From the NCBI GenBank assembly GCA_030834905.1, contig JAUQWZ010000003.1, positions 1-64,000 of the forward strand: DNA of 64,000 nt, written 5' to 3'. The first letter of the stretch is position 1; every line of letters begins with the position of its first letter. This DNA is from Aggregatilineales bacterium (GTDB lineage: Bacteria; Chloroflexota; Anaerolineae; Aggregatilineales; Phototrophicaceae). This document shows positions 24,623 to 32,447 of this stretch, piece after piece. The notes under the pieces were generated by a model. The model was not told where the DNA came from, did not search any database, and was given only the letters and a program-made list of their open reading frames with translations. Made by a program: the position numbers and the translations under genes.

Positions 24623-25705
24623 ATGCGTCTCCGCGATTTTGGCATAACTCCCGGTCGGCTGCCAGCCGGAACCCTCAATGCAATCACCGATGTGCCGGGC
24701 GTCAAAGTCGGGCATGTCACGCTTATTTCCGGCGAAGGAGCGCTTCAGCAGGGCACAGGACCGGTTCGCACCGGCACGACGGCTGTCCTGCCCCACGACG
24801 GCAGCCTTTTCCGCGAAAAAGTGCCTGCGGGCGTTTTTACCATCAACGGCTTCGGCAAGGCGACCGGCTTCGAGCAGATTCGCACCCGCGGCGTCATCGA
24901 AACGCCGATCCTGCTGACCAACACCCTCAACATCGGGCGCGTCTCCGACGGACTGATCGGCTACATGCTGCGCCAGAATCCGGACATTGGACTGACAGCG
25001 GGTACCGTCAGTCCGGTGGTGGGCGAGTGCAATGACGGCTTCCTCAACGACCTGCGCGGGCGGCACGTCCACGAAGCGCACGTCTGGGCAGCCATCGACG
25101 GCGCATCGGGCGGGGCAGTGGCGGAAGGCTGCGTCGGGGCAGGCACCGGGACGGCGTGTTACCAGTTCAAGGGCGGCATCGGCACGTCGTCGCGGATGGC
25201 GCTCGATGGGCGTTATACCGTCGGGGCGCTGGTGCAGACCAACCACGGCAGCCGCGCCGAACTGATGATGCTGGGCGTGCCGGTTGGCTTGCATCTGCTG
25301 GAAGATCACCTGCCGCAGCCGGGTCCCGGCTCGATCATGATGGTATTGGCAACCGACGCCCCGCTGGATTCGCGCCAGCTCACCCGGCTGGCAGCGCGGG
25401 CAGCTTTTGGCTTGGCGCGCACCGGCACCGTCTCGCACGACGGCAGCGGCGATTTCGTGATCGCCTTCTCGACCCCCAACCGCTGGGCGCACGAACCCGC
25501 CGAAATCGAGCAGCCGGTCACGCGGCTGACGGAAGGCGAGAAAGCGACCAACGAGTTATTCCTGGCAGCCGTCGAAAGCGTCGAAGAAGCCATCCTCAAC
25601 GCGCTTGTCGCCGCCGAAACCATGACCGGGCGCGACGGCAACACGCTCCACGCCCTGCCGCACGAAGCGATTAGTCACTGGTTTGAGTACTACCGGCGAA
25701 CATAG
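24623..25705 (+). CDS. P1-family (S58, DmpA-like) aminopeptidase
   Basis: A 360-residue autoprocessing N-terminal nucleophile peptidase. Family marks are the start RLRDFGITPGRLPAGTLNAI with ITDVPGVKVGHVTL, then NGFGKATGFEQI, VVGECNDGFLND, and the cleavage region FKGGIGTSSRMA. There, cleavage before a Ser or Thr creates the catalytic nucleophile. NHGSRAELMMLGVPVG follows in the small subunit. Members remove N-terminal L-amino acids or cleave D-esters or beta-peptides. The start is the ATG at 24623; a TTG at 24608 is an alternative. It stands alone, preceded by the 651-bp gene-free stretch. Confidence 0.88.
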   Translation: MRLRDFGITPGRLPAGTLNAITDVPGVKVGHVTLISGEGALQQGTGPVRTGTTAVLPHDGSLFREKVPAGVFTINGFGKATGFEQIRTRGVIETPILLTNTLNIGRVSDGLIGYMLRQNPDIGLTAGTVSPVVGECNDGFLNDLRGRHVHEAHVWAAIDGASGGAVAEGCVGAGTGTACYQFKGGIGTSSRMALDGRYTVGALVQTNHGSRAELMMLGVPVGLHLLEDHLPQPGPGSIMMVLATDAPLDSRQLTRLAARAAFGLARTGTVSHDGSGDFVIAFSTPNRWAHEPAEIEQPVTRLTEGEKATNELFLAAVESVEEAILNALVAAETMTGRDGNTLHALPHEAISHWFEYYRRT

Positions 25706-25754
25706 GCAAGCGGTGGCAGCATCTGCGATTCTCAGATGGCGGTTGCTGCAAAAC

Positions 25755-26312
25755 CTAAACCCTCAGCGAGCCACGGAATCCCCTTGCGGCATAAAAGGAG
25801 GGCGCGCTGTTATGAAACACAAAGACATGTCCGTAGCGGCGATCACAAAAGAGAGCGCCGCCTAGCTTTCTGATATCAGCCGGTGTTTTCACCCAGCTTT
25901 CCGTTTTCGTATCGAATTCGCCAAGCGCTTGCAGCTCCCGGTATTGTTCCTCCGTTAAAAGCTCAACACCTATGTCGGCTGCCATATCAACCGCGTTGCC
26001 TGCTGGATGCACGCCTTTCTTTTCCCTCTCATCCTGCCCTTTACGGTCATAACAGATACTTCTGCGTCCTTTCGGACTCTGCTCTGAACAGTCATAAAAG
26101 ATGTATTCGTCCATCTTTTTATCATGTCCAACAACGTCCGGTTCACCGCCAGTTTTCTCCATTTCATGGAGTGACCGCAGTTTGTCGGGATTCGCTTCCA
26201 GCTTCGCCTGCGCCTTAGCCCATTCAAGACCTTTATGGCGGCTCATGTTCTTCTCAAAACGGGCTTTCAATGTTTCGAGCAGTTCTTCACGTTCTTTTGC
26301 TGACAGCGCCAT
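25755..26312 (-). CDS. DUF4256 family protein
   Basis: A 185-residue soluble protein with the DUF4256 pattern: LLETLKARFEKNMSRHKGLEW at the start, EKTGGEPDVVGHDK, FYDCSEQSPKGRRSICYD, then DMAADIGVELLTEEQYRELQ and ALFCDRRYGHVFVFHNSA. It has no known function. No membrane segments or signal are present. The start follows AAAGGAGTTCGAC. The codon usage and base composition look slightly less GC-rich than those of its neighbours, and homologues are patchily distributed in bacteria as far as I know, so transfer is possible. Confidence 0.85.
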   Translation of the reverse strand: MALSAKEREELLETLKARFEKNMSRHKGLEWAKAQAKLEANPDKLRSLHEMEKTGGEPDVVGHDKKMDEYIFYDCSEQSPKGRRSICYDRKGQDEREKKGVHPAGNAVDMAADIGVELLTEEQYRELQALGEFDTKTESWVKTPADIRKLGGALFCDRRYGHVFVFHNSAPSFYAARGFRGSLRV

Positions 26313-26378
26313 GTCGAACTCCTTTCTATGCCAGGTCTGATGACACCAACTTTCTACTTTTTACTTTCCCCTCCTCGC

Positions 26379-27944
26379 TCACCCGCACACCGCCAGGAAC
26401 TCGCTCCAGTCGAGTCCGACGATCTGATCGGCGACGTACAGGCGCAGCACGCCGTCGTCATTCAGGCGCTGCCACAGCCGCGAGCGCCAATCGCCCCAGA
26501 TGCGACCGCGATTGCAGACCGCGCCCGTTTCCGCCTGGAGCGCGGCGATATGCCCGGCGCTGCTGGTCAGCAGCAGGATGCTGCCTTCAACTGATAGTGA
26601 GGTTGTGCCGCTAATGTCGGGCAGTTCCGACTGCCATAATGCCGAACGGTCGCTGGAATAGGCGCGCATGACCGCCCCATCAAACAGGTAGAGCGTGCCG
26701 TTGGCGTCAAATGCCAGCGCGCCCGTCCTGCCGCCCTGCGGGAAGACGTCGCTTTCCAGCGCCCATGTGCCGTCATCTGCAATCGTCCACAAGCCGCCGC
26801 GCGTGTACGCCATCAATCCGCCATCCGGCGCCAGCGACAGCGCGCCCGGCTCGCGCAGGGAAGCATGATCCAGCATCTGCCCGTCGGGTGAGATGGTCAG
26901 CATCTCGTTCGTCCCGGTCATCAGACCGAGCAGCGTCTGGTTGTTGACCCAACGCTGCACCGGCGGCACGTCCGCCAGCCGCCACAGCGCCGTCCGCCCG
27001 CTGGCGTCCAGCGCGACCAGTTCGTTTTGTGGGGTATGAAACAGGAATACGCCCCAGGCGGGCATCGGCGGGCTGTCGAACGTCAAGCCGGTTTGCCAGC
27101 TTTGCCCAAGCGTGCCATCTCGGTTGACCGGCTGAATGTCACCGCTGGCATAAGCAATCAAGGCGCTGTCGCCGGAAGGCAGCAGCCCAACCGCCGGACG
27201 CTGAAGCACAGCCCGCCAGAGAATACGTCCGTCCGATGAAGCCCGCATCACGCGGTTAGCATCCAGGAAGAGCAGGCTGTAGTCCTCTAGCTGAATCGGC
27301 GGGGTAATCGGTCCGGTTCCGTCCGCAATATCCGCCCGCCAGAGGAACGACTCGCTCAACTGCATCTGCATATTGAGGACAAATTTGCTCGGACGCCGCC
27401 ACCCGTCCGCTTCGGGATTGTCCCAGGCATAGCCCGCGCCCGGCAGGTTGGGGTTAGCGGTGCGAATCTCGAAGTGCAGGTGCGGCGCGGGGCGAATATC
27501 GCCCACGGCGGCGATGACGTCGCCCGGACGGACGCAGGTGAACACTGCCGGAAACTCAATGCCGGTCGCGTCGGTGATATGCCCGTACATGCTGTAAGCG
27601 CTTGTGCCGTCGCGGAAGGTGTGGTCGATGATGATCACGCCGCCGTCACGCCCCCAGCCGTTGGGCGACGAGAAGGTCACGCGCCCTGCCGCCGCCGCCA
27701 TCACCGGCTGACCGTAGCTGCTGCCGCGCCCGCCGTACCAATCCTCGCCCGTGTGGAAGCGCCCCTGATGGCGCGGGCTGGGCGCGCCGAAATCCTGCGC
27801 CAGTCTGAAAGCCGACGTATCCACCGGAAACTGGATGCTGTCGGCAAAGCCGCACTGCGTCTGCGCTGTCGCGGGCGATGCCGCCAGCGTCAGGCAGCAT
27901 GCCAGCAGCACAAACACGAAAGCCGCCTTAAATTTCACAACCAT
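26379..27944 (-). CDS. Secreted M23 (LytM) peptidase with C-terminal propeller
   Basis: A 521-residue exported protein with a signal peptide (MVVKFKAAFVFVLLACCL...ATAQ). The M23 domain (about residues 45-190) has the zinc motifs H-x3-D in RFHTGEDWYGG and HxH in PHLHFEIR, plus MYGHITD. These endopeptidases cut peptidoglycan cross-bridges. Residues about 215-520 form a PQQ/WD-like propeller (SSDGRILWRAVLQRP, ALDASGRTALWRLAD, ALQAETGAV), probably for binding. The start is chosen at 27944, where the hydrophobic segment begins; the frame extends to 28007. The domain pairing is less usual than M23 with SH3 or LysM. Confidence 0.85.
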   Translation of the reverse strand: MVVKFKAAFVFVLLACCLTLAASPATAQTQCGFADSIQFPVDTSAFRLAQDFGAPSPRHQGRFHTGEDWYGGRGSSYGQPVMAAAAGRVTFSSPNGWGRDGGVIIIDHTFRDGTSAYSMYGHITDATGIEFPAVFTCVRPGDVIAAVGDIRPAPHLHFEIRTANPNLPGAGYAWDNPEADGWRRPSKFVLNMQMQLSESFLWRADIADGTGPITPPIQLEDYSLLFLDANRVMRASSDGRILWRAVLQRPAVGLLPSGDSALIAYASGDIQPVNRDGTLGQSWQTGLTFDSPPMPAWGVFLFHTPQNELVALDASGRTALWRLADVPPVQRWVNNQTLLGLMTGTNEMLTISPDGQMLDHASLREPGALSLAPDGGLMAYTRGGLWTIADDGTWALESDVFPQGGRTGALAFDANGTLYLFDGAVMRAYSSDRSALWQSELPDISGTTSLSVEGSILLLTSSAGHIAALQAETGAVCNRGRIWGDWRSRLWQRLNDDGVLRLYVADQIVGLDWSEFLAVCG

Positions 27945-28014
27945 GTTATCCGCGCTCTTGTCTGCATCGGCGGGCATTATACCGTCTGATCGGTCACAAG
28001 TGGACAATCACGCC

Positions 28015-28125
28015 GTAGGGACACGACAGTGTCGTGTCCGTTTTGCGCGGTGGTATTGTATGCAAGCGCCGCCCTTCCACCGTAGAATAGTCGGAGAATG
28101 TAGGGACACGACAATGTCGTGTCCG
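28015..28125. repeat. Two family A palindromes flanking a putative promoter region
   Basis: Near-perfect copies at 28015-28040 and 28100-28125, both in the same orientation (GTAGGGACACGAC first), are separated by 59 bp. They fill most of the gap between the divergent M23 and Nudix genes. The second ends 30 bp ahead of the Nudix start codon. Confidence 0.85.
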
Positions 28126-28154
28126 CTTGAGTTTTGCACAAAGGGTGTTCCGTA

Positions 28155-28793
28155 ATGACCGTACCATCATGGTTGGATTGGGCGCAGCGCCTCCAGTCCA
28201 TCGCCCAGACCGGGCTGCACTACCAGCCGCAGCCATTTGACCAGCAGCGCTATGAGATGATCCTCGACATTGCCGCCGAGATGATGGCAGCGGGAAGCGC
28301 CAACGGCAGCACAATGGAGAGCGTCAAACTCCAGTTTAACGCGCAGGAAGGACACGCCACGCCGAAAGTGGACGTGCGCGGCGTCGTGTTCCGCGAAAAT
28401 CGCATCCTGCTGGTGCAGGAGAAGCTGGATAACAACCGCTGGACGCTGCCCGGCGGCTGGGCGGATATCGGCGAGAGCGCCAGCGAAAGCGTCGTCCGCG
28501 AAATTTGGGAAGAGGCGGGCTACCACACGCGCGCCGTCAGGCTGCTTGCCGTCTATGACCGCAACAAGCACCCGCACCCGCCCTTCCCGTTCCATGCTTA
28601 TAAGCTGTACTTCCTGTGCCAACTGACCGACGAAACCCGCTACGCCGACGAGCACAATATCGAGATCAACGGCGTGGACTGGTTCGCCGAAGACGCGCTG
28701 CCGGAGCTTTCGGTCGCGCGGGTGCTGCCAGAGCAGATCGCCCGCTTCTTTGAGCATTACCGCAGTCCCGGTCTGCCGACGGACTTCGACTGA
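28155..28793 (+). CDS. Nudix hydrolase with N-terminal NUDIX_N-like domain
   Basis: A 212-residue protein. The first 60 residues (WLDWAQRLQSIAQTGLHYQP onward) are the small helical domain found before some ADP-ribose/NADH-type Nudix enzymes. The Nudix box is complete: G-WADIG-E-x7-RE-I-W-EE-x-G, in GGWADIGESASESVVREI. It would hydrolyse a nucleoside diphosphate linked to another moiety, using Mg; ADP-ribose-like substrates are typical for this architecture, but the substrate is not certain. The start at 28155 is the ATG following the second palindrome. Confidence 0.88.
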   Translation: MTVPSWLDWAQRLQSIAQTGLHYQPQPFDQQRYEMILDIAAEMMAAGSANGSTMESVKLQFNAQEGHATPKVDVRGVVFRENRILLVQEKLDNNRWTLPGGWADIGESASESVVREIWEEAGYHTRAVRLLAVYDRNKHPHPPFPFHAYKLYFLCQLTDETRYADEHNIEINGVDWFAEDALPELSVARVLPEQIARFFEHYRSPGLPTDFD

Positions 28794-28824
28794 CCGCGCC
28801 CGCGCGCTGGCTGCCTGAACTGGT

Positions 28825-29748
28825 TTATGCGTCCATCGTCACCGCCAGTTTGCCCTGCACATGCAGCCCCTGGCTGAGTTGAAGCGCGTCATGAATCTGG
28901 TCGAACCTGAACGTCTGCTGTAAGTACGGTCTGATCCGTCCCGCATCAATGATCTGGGCGAGTTCGGTCAGCAGTCTGGTCGTCGGCTGCTCGCTGACAA
29001 ACTTCGCGTTTATCTGGCGCTCGGCGGCGGCTTCGAAGGGGGGCGGGGTCACAATGCACGCCAGCGTGCCGCCGGGCTTCAATGTTGGCAGAGAGCGCTC
29101 GGCGGTGCCGAAGCCGACCGTATCAAAAACAACATCAACGTCCTTGACCACATCTTCAAATGGGGTGGCTGCATAATCAACGAATTCATCGACACCTAAC
29201 TGGCGCAGGAACGCTTCATGGCGCGTAGTGGCGGTGCCGATGACGTAAGCACCCTTCATTTTGGCAAGCTGCACCGTAAAATGTCCTACCCCACCGGCTG
29301 CCGCGTGAATGAGGATGCGCTGATTTTCACGCAGATCCGCCGCCAGAAACAGGGCGAACCAGGCGGTCAGCCCGGCATGTGGAGTCGCCGCCGCCTCGGC
29401 GTAGCTGAGCGTCTGCGGCTTTCTGGCGATCTCGTTGGGCAGTACCGTGGTGTAATCGGCATACGCCCCGCCCCGCAGTCCTTTCATGCCGTAGACCGGC
29501 GTGCCAACCTCCCAGCCTTCCACGCCCTCGCCCAGAGCTTCAATATCCCCCGCCACATCCGAACCCAGCAGAATCGGTAAGGCGATATAGTCCTGCAAGA
29601 ACCCTTCGCGGATTTTCCAATCGACCGGATTGATACTGGTCGCCTTGACGCGCACCAGTATCTCACCCGGACCCGGCTTTGGAGGTTCGACCTCCTCAAT
29701 GACCGCGGCATCGGAACCACCCCATTGTCTGACATAAACAGCTTTCAT
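28825..29748 (-). CDS. NADP-dependent quinone-oxidoreductase-like MDR enzyme
   Basis: A 307-residue medium-chain reductase without structural zinc. The N-terminal GroES-like part has VRVKATSINPVDWKIREG and LPILLGSDVAGDIEALG. The Rossmann part has ILIHAAAGGVGHFTVQLAKMKGAYVIGTA. This is the quinone oxidoreductase/zeta-crystallin group, which reduces quinones or activated alkenes with NADPH. The start follows AAAGGACACAAATTTA. It converges on the Nudix gene with only 31 bp between the stops, so overlapping termination is likely. Confidence 0.85.
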   Translation of the reverse strand: MKAVYVRQWGGSDAAVIEEVEPPKPGPGEILVRVKATSINPVDWKIREGFLQDYIALPILLGSDVAGDIEALGEGVEGWEVGTPVYGMKGLRGGAYADYTTVLPNEIARKPQTLSYAEAAATPHAGLTAWFALFLAADLRENQRILIHAAAGGVGHFTVQLAKMKGAYVIGTATTRHEAFLRQLGVDEFVDYAATPFEDVVKDVDVVFDTVGFGTAERSLPTLKPGGTLACIVTPPPFEAAAERQINAKFVSEQPTTRLLTELAQIIDAGRIRPYLQQTFRFDQIHDALQLSQGLHVQGKLAVTMDA

Positions 29749-30129
29749 TAAATTTGTGTCCTTTCAATTTTCTACTAACATCTGTCGCGAAGGTCACACC
29801 AGACATACACAGAGTCAGCCAACCCGGATCACAACACAGTCCGTTCCCGGGATCGTCGATGAGGCAGGGACAAGCGAAGGCGCTATAATGTCTTTGGCTG
29901 TGGTCAAGCAGCCAGGACATGAGCGACGTACACCTGACAACATATTCACTTGTCTCGTGATGCTGTATATCGAATTATATATCACATGTATATTAATATG
30001 ATGATTATCAATAATATATAAATTGGAAATATACCATTGGGGCTTTATTCTGTATAAACGCTTGAGGTTCATGGGATCGTTCCGGATTCTTGGTATACTT
30101 TTCCCTTATTTGGGATCGCGAGGTGGAAC
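29749..30129. other. 381-bp gene-free region with an AT-rich island
   Basis: No convincing ORF or repeat family member is seen. Positions about 29950-30065 are far more AT-rich than anything nearby, with runs such as ATATATAA and TATATCACATGTATATTAA. This may be the promoter region of the epimerase-iolB unit downstream, or a remnant of foreign DNA. A TTGAGG...TATACT-like pair precedes the epimerase, but I could not settle on one promoter. Confidence 0.4.
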
Positions 30130-30951
30130 TTGGTCGTTGGGTTAGCCGTTCAGGAAGATATGCTGCCGGGGCGCAGCGCCCTCGACAAGTTTGAGCAGGC
30201 AAAAGCGCTTGGCATTCAGGGTATTGAGTTCTGGGGGCGCGGCTTAACCGAGAAAGTGCCGCAGATTGTCGAAGCCGTCGAGCGAACCGGCGTCAAGGCG
30301 GCGGCGGTCAATCACGGCGGGCAGTCGCGCTTTCTCGATCCTGATCCGGCGGAACGTGAACGCGCGCTCGAAGAACTGCGCCAGTCGATCATGAACGCGG
30401 CGGACATTGGCGCTGCCGGGGTTATCTTCGTGCCGCACTTCTCCGCGCCGCTGCTGCCCGATCTCTCGCCCTATATGTCGGCGGTTGAACTGGAAGCGGA
30501 ACTGCTGTACACCCACCTGCGCACGCTCTCCGACTACACGGATGCAATGGATGTTGATCTGTACCTCGAATCGATCAACCGCTACGAGACGCACTTCCTC
30601 AACCGTCTGGAGCAGTCCGCCGCCATCACCCGACGCACCAATCACCCGCGCGTCAAAATCGTCGCCGATCTGTTCCACATGGCGCTGGAAGAACACGATC
30701 TGATTCAGGCGATTCACGAACACAAACACGAGATCGGTCACGTCCATCTGGCAGACAGCAACCGCCGCCTGCCGGGACAGGGCTTCACCGATTTCACGGC
30801 GATTGCACAAGCGCTGGACGAGATCGGCTACAGCGGTTGGGGCGCGTTTGAGTGCGGCAAGCCGAGCAATAATGCCGGCAACGCGGCGGGTTATCTCAAC
30901 GACCTGCCCGCGTGTCTCGATTATCTGAAGCGGGTTGGGTTAGCGGGTTGA
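30130..30951 (+). CDS. Sugar phosphate isomerase/epimerase (D-tagatose 3-epimerase-like TIM barrel)
   Basis: A 273-residue AP-endonuclease-2-fold TIM barrel. The four metal ligands of tagatose/psicose 3-epimerases and IolE-type enzymes can be placed: Glu in DLYLESINRYE, Asp in KIVADLFHMALEE, His in IGHVHLADSNRRLPGQG and Glu in GWGAFECGKPS. The HVHLADSNR-PG-G stretch is typical of the 3-epimerase group. Lying 58 bp ahead of iolB, it probably acts on an inositol- or ketose-derived sugar, perhaps as an IolE/IolI/IolH equivalent; which one is not clear. The start appears to be a TTG at 30130, just after GAGGTGG. Confidence 0.75.
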   Translation: MVVGLAVQEDMLPGRSALDKFEQAKALGIQGIEFWGRGLTEKVPQIVEAVERTGVKAAAVNHGGQSRFLDPDPAERERALEELRQSIMNAADIGAAGVIFVPHFSAPLLPDLSPYMSAVELEAELLYTHLRTLSDYTDAMDVDLYLESINRYETHFLNRLEQSAAITRRTNHPRVKIVADLFHMALEEHDLIQAIHEHKHEIGHVHLADSNRRLPGQGFTDFTAIAQALDEIGYSGWGAFECGKPSNNAGNAAGYLNDLPACLDYLKRVGLAG

Positions 30952-31009
30952 TTCAGACGATTAGCCCTGCGGCGGCGCTGAGATTCAGAAGTAGGAAAGA
31001 GGACACAAA

Positions 31010-31903
31010 ATGGTCTACACAGCCGAAATGATGCTGCTTCGCTCACAGGACAACGGCAGCGCCGGTCTGTTTGCCGAAGTCACCCCCCAGCGCGCGGGCT
31101 GGGATTACCTCAACATGCAGGCGCGGCGGCTGAATGCCGGGCAGCGCTGGCGCGGAAGCACTGGCGAGAACGAGATCGTCCACGTGATCCTCGGCGGCAG
31201 GTGTCACATTCGCACCAGCGCGGGCGAGTTCATGAACGTGGGGCGGCGGCTGAATGTCTTTGCCGGAATGCCGTATGCGCTCTATCTCTCACGCGCCACC
31301 GACTATGAGATCGAGGCGCTGACGGATGGCTTTGAAGTCGCGTCGTGTTGGGTAGCGACCGACGAGGATCATCCGGCGAAGCTGATCACGCCCGACGACA
31401 GCCAGATTGAGCTGCGCGGCGGCGGCAACGCCTCACGCCAGATCAACAGCATCATCCCGCCGGGCTTCGACTGTCAGTTTTTGGTGGCGTGCGAGGTCTA
31501 TACGCCCCCCGGCAACTGGTCGAGCTACCCGCCCCACAAACACGATCATCACAAAGTGGACGCCGCTGGCAAGGTGCTGGAAGCCGATCTCGAAGAAATC
31601 TACTTCTACAAGATCAACCCCCCGGATGGCTTCGCCTATCAACGGGTATATACCGACGACCGGCACATTGACGCGGTGATGATGGCGCAGAATCACGACG
31701 TTGTCCTTGTGCCGGAAGGCTACCATCCGGTTGTGAGCGCGCATGGTTACACCACCTACTACCTCAACTTCCTTGCTGGCAGCGCCCAATCGCTCGCCAA
31801 CAGCGACGACCCGGCGATGGCATGGGTCAAAGACCAGTGGACAGAATTGGATTCCCGACTGCCGATTGTGAGTCATGAAATGGAGAGCGCGAATGGCGGA
31901 TAA
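31010..31903 (+). CDS. iolB: 5-deoxy-glucuronate isomerase
   Basis: A 297-residue bicupin of the KduI/IolB family. IolB converts 5-deoxy-D-glucuronate to 2-deoxy-5-keto-D-gluconate, the substrate of IolC, in myo-inositol catabolism. Family marks include PPGNWSSYPPHKHD with metal-binding histidines, DLEEIYFYKINPPDGFAYQRVYTDD and VLVPEGYHPVVSAHGYTTYYLNFLAG. The start follows GAGGACACAAA. It lies between the epimerase gene and the CoA-binding gene, with which it overlaps by 11 bp. iolC is at 5690-6646; iolD, iolG and iolE proper are not in the window. Confidence 0.9.
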   Translation: MVYTAEMMLLRSQDNGSAGLFAEVTPQRAGWDYLNMQARRLNAGQRWRGSTGENEIVHVILGGRCHIRTSAGEFMNVGRRLNVFAGMPYALYLSRATDYEIEALTDGFEVASCWVATDEDHPAKLITPDDSQIELRGGGNASRQINSIIPPGFDCQFLVACEVYTPPGNWSSYPPHKHDHHKVDAAGKVLEADLEEIYFYKINPPDGFAYQRVYTDDRHIDAVMMAQNHDVVLVPEGYHPVVSAHGYTTYYLNFLAGSAQSLANSDDPAMAWVKDQWTELDSRLPIVSHEMESANGG

Positions 31904-32315
31904 TCTGAACGATAACGAGCAGGCGCGGCAGCGGGTGTTAACCGAGTCGAAGGTGATCGCCATTGTCGGGCAGTCGAGCGACCACTATTACAGCAGCTAC
32001 GCGGTGCGCGAGTATCTCATCCTGCAAGGCTACGCCGTCTATGCCGTCAATCCGTTCCTGGATGAACTGGAAGGCGCGCCGGTCTACGACACCCTTGCCG
32101 ACGTTCCCGCGCCGATTGACATCGTGGATGTGTTCCGCAAATCGGACTATCTGATGGAAGTGGTCGAAGAAGCCATCGCGGTGCGCGCCAAAACCGTCTG
32201 GGCGCAGCTTGACGTGGTGGACGATTTCGCCGCCCGCCGGGCGCTGGAAGCCGGACTCAACTTTGCCCAGAACCTCTGTATCCGCACCGAGCACGAGCGC
32301 CTGTTTGGGAAGTAG
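31893..32315 (+). CDS. CoA-binding (YccU-like) domain protein
   Basis: A 140-residue Rossmann-like protein with the CoA-binding signature: VIAIVGQSSDHYYSSYAVREYLILQGYAVYAVNP, APVYDTLADVPAPIDIVDVFR and AQNLCIRTEH. Members resemble the N-terminal domain of succinyl-CoA synthetase alpha but lack a ligase domain; the function is unknown. The ATG at 31893 lies 11 bp inside the end of iolB, in another frame, a sign of translational coupling. A further upstream frame start at 31875 is less likely. Confidence 0.85.
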   Translation: MADNLNDNEQARQRVLTESKVIAIVGQSSDHYYSSYAVREYLILQGYAVYAVNPFLDELEGAPVYDTLADVPAPIDIVDVFRKSDYLMEVVEEAIAVRAKTVWAQLDVVDDFAARRALEAGLNFAQNLCIRTEHERLFGK

Positions 32316-32324
32316 ACGGCGCGA

Positions 32325-32348
32325 GGGGCAGACACGTGTGTCTGCCCC
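32325..32348. repeat. Family C palindrome
   Basis: GGGGCAGACAC, GT, GTGTCTGCCCC: an almost perfect 24-bp palindrome 10 bp past the CoA-binding gene stop. It matches the copy at 24494. No T-tract is present. Confidence 0.75.
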
Positions 32349-32447
32349 TAGATACATCGTGAACCTTTCCCCGCCGCCAATCGTATTGTCAGCACAAACA
32401 AGTTACTATTGACGATCGTTCAGCATCGGTACGGACTTCCTGGCACC

